This document shows, one piece after another, positions 61,122 to 64,000 of a stretch of 64,000 bases of DNA. Both the position numbers and the translations under genes were made by a program. The notes under the pieces are model-generated. The model was not told where the DNA came from. It made no database searches and worked only from the letters and a program-made list of their open reading frames with translations. Origin of the DNA: Xanthomonas sp. F10 (GTDB lineage Bacteria; Pseudomonadota; Gammaproteobacteria; Xanthomonadales; Xanthomonadaceae); NCBI RefSeq assembly GCF_014206815.1, contig NZ_JACHNP010000002.1, positions 186,001 to 250,000 of the forward strand. The letters are read 5' to 3'. The first letter of the stretch is position 1, and each line of letters starts with the position of its first letter.

Positions 61122-62441
61122 ATGACCGCGACGCCTGCCGCCGCGTGGCCGCCGGGCGTGGCCCCGCGGGTGCTCGCCGCCCGCGTGCTGACGGCGGTGA
61201 TCGACCGCGGCCGCTCGCTCAAGGCCGAACTGGCCACCGCGCTGCCGACATTGCCGGATCCGCGCGACCGCGCGCTGGTGGAGGCGATCTGCTTCGCCGT
61301 GCTGCGCCGCCGCCCGGCCTACGAGGCGGCGCTGCGGATGTGGTTGCAGAAGCAGTTGCCGCAGCGCGACGCCGAACTGCGCGGCCTGCTGCTGGCCGGC
61401 TTCGCCCAGCTCGATGCGCTGGGCCTGGCGCCGCACGCGGCGCTGTCGGCAACCGTCGAAGCGACGCGCGCGCTGGATCGGCCGCGCCAGGCCGGGTTGG
61501 TCAACGCATTGCTGCGGCGCGCGCTGCGCGACGGGCTGCCGGCGGTGGCTGCCGACGCGGGCTGGCCGCTGTGGCTGCGCGATGCGCTGCGCGTCGACTG
61601 GCCGCAGCAGGCCGAGGCGATCTTCGCCGCCAGCCAGCAGCCGGCGCCGCTGTGGCTGCGGGTCAACCGCCAACGCGGCACCCGCGACGCCTACCTGCAG
61701 GAACTGGCCGCGGCCGGCATCGCCGCGCAGGCGTCGCCGCTGCTGGCCGATGCGATCCGCCTGGAAACGCCGATGGCGGTGGGTGGCTTGCCGGGCTTCG
61801 CCGACGGGCGCGTGTCGGTGCAGGACGGCGCGGCGCAGCGGGTCGCCGACGTGCTGGCGCCGGCGCCGGGTGCGCGCGTGCTCGACGCCTGCGCGGCACC
61901 GGGCGGCAAGTCCGCGCACCTGCTTGAACGCGATCCCAGTCTGCGCCTGACCGCACTGGACGTGGATGCGCGGCGGCTGGCGCGGGTCGGCGAGACCTTT
62001 GCGCGCACCGGCGCCGGTGCGCAGGCGCAATTGCAGGTTGCCGACGCCGCGCAGCCGCAGGACTGGTGGGACGGCGAGCCGTTCGACGCGGTGCTGCTCG
62101 ACGCGCCGTGTTCGGCGACCGGCATCGTGCGCCGCCAGCCGGACGTGCTGCTGCATCGCCGGCGCGAGGACGTGATCGCGCTGCAGGCGCTGCAGGCGCG
62201 CCTGCTCGACGCCGCCTGGCAGGTGCTGCGGCCGGGCGGGGTGTTGGTCTACGCCACCTGCTCATTGCTGCAGGACGAGAACGCGCGGCAGGTGCAGGCC
62301 TTGCTGGCGCGGCAGCAAGGCGCGGCACTGGAGGATCCGGGCGCGGCCTGCGGGCATGCCTCCGGTGGCGGGCGCCAGCGCTTCCCCGGCGAACAGGACT
62401 GCGACGGCTTCTACTACGCACGGTTCCGCAAGACGGCGTGA
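61122..62441 (+). CDS. rsmB: 16S rRNA m5C967 methyltransferase
   Basis: A 439-residue S-adenosylmethionine-dependent RNA methyltransferase. An N-terminal NusB-like domain ([22 protein letters not shown], about residues 10-130) is followed by the Rossmann domain with [17 protein letters not shown] (about 250), the release cysteine [16 protein letters not shown] (about 326) and the nucleophile [14 protein letters not shown] (about 382). 147 bp after fmt, as in the def-fmt-rsmB order of gamma-proteobacteria. Confidence 0.96.
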   Translation: MTATPAAAWPPGVAPRVLAARVLTAVIDRGRSLKAELATALPTLPDPRDRALVEAICFAVLRRRPAYEAALRMWLQKQLPQRDAELRGLLLAGFAQLDALGLAPHAALSATVEATRALDRPRQAGLVNALLRRALRDGLPAVAADAGWPLWLRDALRVDWPQQAEAIFAASQQPAPLWLRVNRQRGTRDAYLQELAAAGIAAQASPLLADAIRLETPMAVGGLPGFADGRVSVQDGAAQRVADVLAPAPGARVLDACAAPGGKSAHLLERDPSLRLTALDVDARRLARVGETFARTGAGAQAQLQVADAAQPQDWWDGEPFDAVLLDAPCSATGIVRRQPDVLLHRRREDVIALQALQARLLDAAWQVLRPGGVLVYATCSLLQDENARQVQALLARQQGAALEDPGAACGHASGGGRQRFPGEQDCDGFYYARFRKTA

Positions 62442-62466
62442 ACCGGCCCCGGTATCATCGCGTCCC

Positions 62467-64000
62467 ATGCTGAAGACCCGCGCGTCCCGAGAGTTCTGGT
62501 TGTTGGCTGTCCTGGCGGTGCTGGTGCTCGGCGCCGGCCTGGGCCTGCGCGATCCGCATCCGGCCGACGAGCCGCGCTTCGCGCTGGTCGCCAAGCAGAT
62601 GGTGGAGAGCGGCAACTGGCTGTTCCCGCACCGCGGCACCGAGCTGTACTCGGACAAGCCGCCGATGCTGATGTGGCTGCAGGCCAGCTTCTACACGCTG
62701 TTCGGCAACTGGCGGGTGGCGTTCCTGCTGCCGTCGCTGCTGGCCGGGCTGGGCACGCTGGCCTGCGTCTACGATCTCGGCCGGCGCCTGTGGACGCGCC
62801 GCGTCGGCATGTACGCGGCCTACGCGCTGCTGTTCGCCTTCCACTTCACCTACCAGGCGAAGAAGGCACAGATCGATCCGCTGGTGGTGTTCTTCATCAC
62901 CCTGGCCAACTACGCGCTGCTGCGCCACCTGTTGCGCGGGCCGGACTGGCGTTTGTGGGCGCTGGGCTGGTTCGCCGCGGGCCTGGGTACCATCACCAAG
63001 GGCGTGGGCGTGCTGGCGCTGCTGATGCTGCTGCCGGCCGCGGCGGCGTCGCTGGCGCACTGGCGCGGGGTCCGGGTCGGCCTGCGCGATCCGCGCTTCT
63101 GGCTGGGGCCGCTGGCGTTCCTGGCGGCGGTGTCGATCTGGCTGGTGCCGATGGTGACCACCGCGCTGTCGAGCAATGCGCCCGAGTACCGCGCCTACCT
63201 CAACGACATCCTGTTCCGGCAGACCGCCGGGCGCTACGCCAAGTCCTGGGACCACGCGCACGGGCCGCTGTACTTCTTCGGGGTGATGCCGAGCATGTGG
63301 CTGCCGGTGCTGCTGGCGCTGCCGTGGGCGATCCCCGCCTGGGCGCGGCGCCTGCGCCGGCGCGACGCGCGCTACCTGCTGCCGCTGGCCTGGTGGGCGC
63401 TGGTGGTGCTGTTCTTCTCGATCCCGACCGGCAAGCGCGACGTCTACATCCTGCCGGCGCTGCCGATGCTGTGCCTGGCGATGGGGCCGCTGATCCCCGG
63501 GCTGTTGCGCAAGCCCGGGGTCAAGCGCCTGCTGCTGGCGTTCACCGCGCTGCTGGCGCTGGCGTTGGGCGGCGTCGGCGCGGCGATCCTGCTGGGACAC
63601 GGCTTCCGCGCGAAGATGATGGAAGACCGCGGCATCGACCTGGCCACGGTGCAGGTGCTGGCCTGGATCCTGCTGGCGATCGGCCTGTGGGGCGTGGCCA
63701 GCCTGGCCGCCTTCGCACGGCGCCGCCCGGAACTGGCGACGGTCTCGACCCTGACCATGGTCTGGGCGATGGCCGGCTTGCTGGTGTACCCGCTGATCAA
63801 CCTGTCCAGCTCCGCGCGCGGGGTGATGGAGTCGGTCGGGCGCCGCATCGGCCCGGATGCCGAACTCGGCCTGGTCGCCTGGAAGGAACAGAACCTGTTG
63901 ATGGCCGACCGCCCGGCGACGACCTTCGGCTTCGTGGTGCCCTGGGACGAGCAACTGCGCCGCGGCATCGCCTGGCAGGCGCAGGCGCCGCAGCGGCGCT
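62467..64000 (+). CDS. Glycosyltransferase family 39 (ArnT/PMT-like) membrane protein, truncated by the window
   Basis: At least 511 residues, running off the right edge. MLKTRASREFWLLAVLAVLVLGAGLGLRDP is a short N-terminus plus first helix. The motif HPADEPRFALVAKQM carries the conserved acidic residues of dolichyl/undecaprenyl-phosphate-dependent GT-C enzymes, followed by about a dozen membrane segments. By family it would transfer a lipid-linked sugar in the periplasm, as ArnT does to lipid A; the actual acceptor is not known. 25 bp after rsmB. Confidence 0.88.
   Translation, partial: MLKTRASREFWLLAVLAVLVLGAGLGLRDPHPADEPRFALVAKQMVESGNWLFPHRGTELYSDKPPMLMWLQASFYTLFGNWRVAFLLPSLLAGLGTLACVYDLGRRLWTRRVGMYAAYALLFAFHFTYQAKKAQIDPLVVFFITLANYALLRHLLRGPDWRLWALGWFAAGLGTITKGVGVLALLMLLPAAAASLAHWRGVRVGLRDPRFWLGPLAFLAAVSIWLVPMVTTALSSNAPEYRAYLNDILFRQTAGRYAKSWDHAHGPLYFFGVMPSMWLPVLLALPWAIPAWARRLRRRDARYLLPLAWWALVVLFFSIPTGKRDVYILPALPMLCLAMGPLIPGLLRKPGVKRLLLAFTALLALALGGVGAAILLGHGFRAKMMEDRGIDLATVQVLAWILLAIGLWGVASLAAFARRRPELATVSTLTMVWAMAGLLVYPLINLSSSARGVMESVGRRIGPDAELGLVAWKEQNLLMADRPATTFGFVVPWDEQLRRGIAWQAQAPQRR

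Noticed and set aside
59286-62156. Upstream extension of the minus-strand LysM frame opposite def, fmt and rsmB
   Set aside because: The region is coded on the other strand by well-recognised genes, and the signal peptide of the LysM protein begins only at 59285.

Overview
The window is very GC-rich chromosomal DNA from a gamma-proteobacterium of the Xanthomonadaceae, most likely Xanthomonas. The reasons are the RhlB, Rho and monomeric isocitrate dehydrogenase sequences, the rho-trxA/rhlB and dprA-smg-topA-tsaC/def-fmt-rsmB gene orders, and the intergenic repeats typical of the genus (REP pairs with the core GGAGCGGCTTCAGCC). I cannot name the species. Nearly all genes are core housekeeping genes. 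I see no prophage, no insertion sequence with a transposase, no CRISPR array and no rRNA or tRNA gene.

Layout. 0-7.7 kb: a POT peptide transporter and a thioredoxin-fold lipoprotein; then a tyrosine-catabolism block, with a MarR regulator divergent from hppD, followed by hmgA. Between hppD and hmgA sits a small gene for a DUF559 nuclease-like protein framed by 39-bp inverted repeats. 7.8-15.8 kb (minus strand): an mdtA-mdtB-mdtC-like RND efflux operon. 16-19.9 kb: a secreted M20 peptidase, queF, a small LysM protein and a lipoprotein. 20.4-24.7 kb: monomeric isocitrate dehydrogenase and its kinase/phosphatase AceK. 24.7-26.5 kb: a frameshifted TonB-like gene and a repeat-containing membrane protein. 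26.6-31 kb: rho and trxA divergent from rhlB, i.e. termination and RNA turnover. 31-35.4 kb: ftsE-ftsX, a double-receiver response regulator, ung and rpoH. 35.5-39.4 kb: a TRIC-like channel, type II NADH dehydrogenase and a VanW gene cut by an in-frame TAG. 39.7-47.4 kb: priA, a perfect inverted pair of DnaA boxes, a membrane protein, a MATE transporter and sppA. 47.4-51 kb: a short-chain dehydrogenase, a repeat-rich stretch and two DUF4124 proteins. 51-59.3 kb (minus): tsaC, topA, two DUF4339 membrane proteins (one fused to a pilin-like segment), smg, dprA and a LysM protein. 59.4-64 kb: def, fmt, rsmB and a truncated GT39 glycosyltransferase.

The most unusual content is between the genes. 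Five intergenic sites carry inverted pairs of arms, each arm made of four 7-bp units (GGGATTS or CGGGACY type). Six REP pairs, a 111-bp tandem repeat, a roughly 157-bp tandem repeat and the DUF559 inverted-repeat element add to this. In several places the repeats supply the last codons or the stop codon of neighbouring genes. Two genes look broken: a frameshift at about 24,996 and an amber codon at 38,715.
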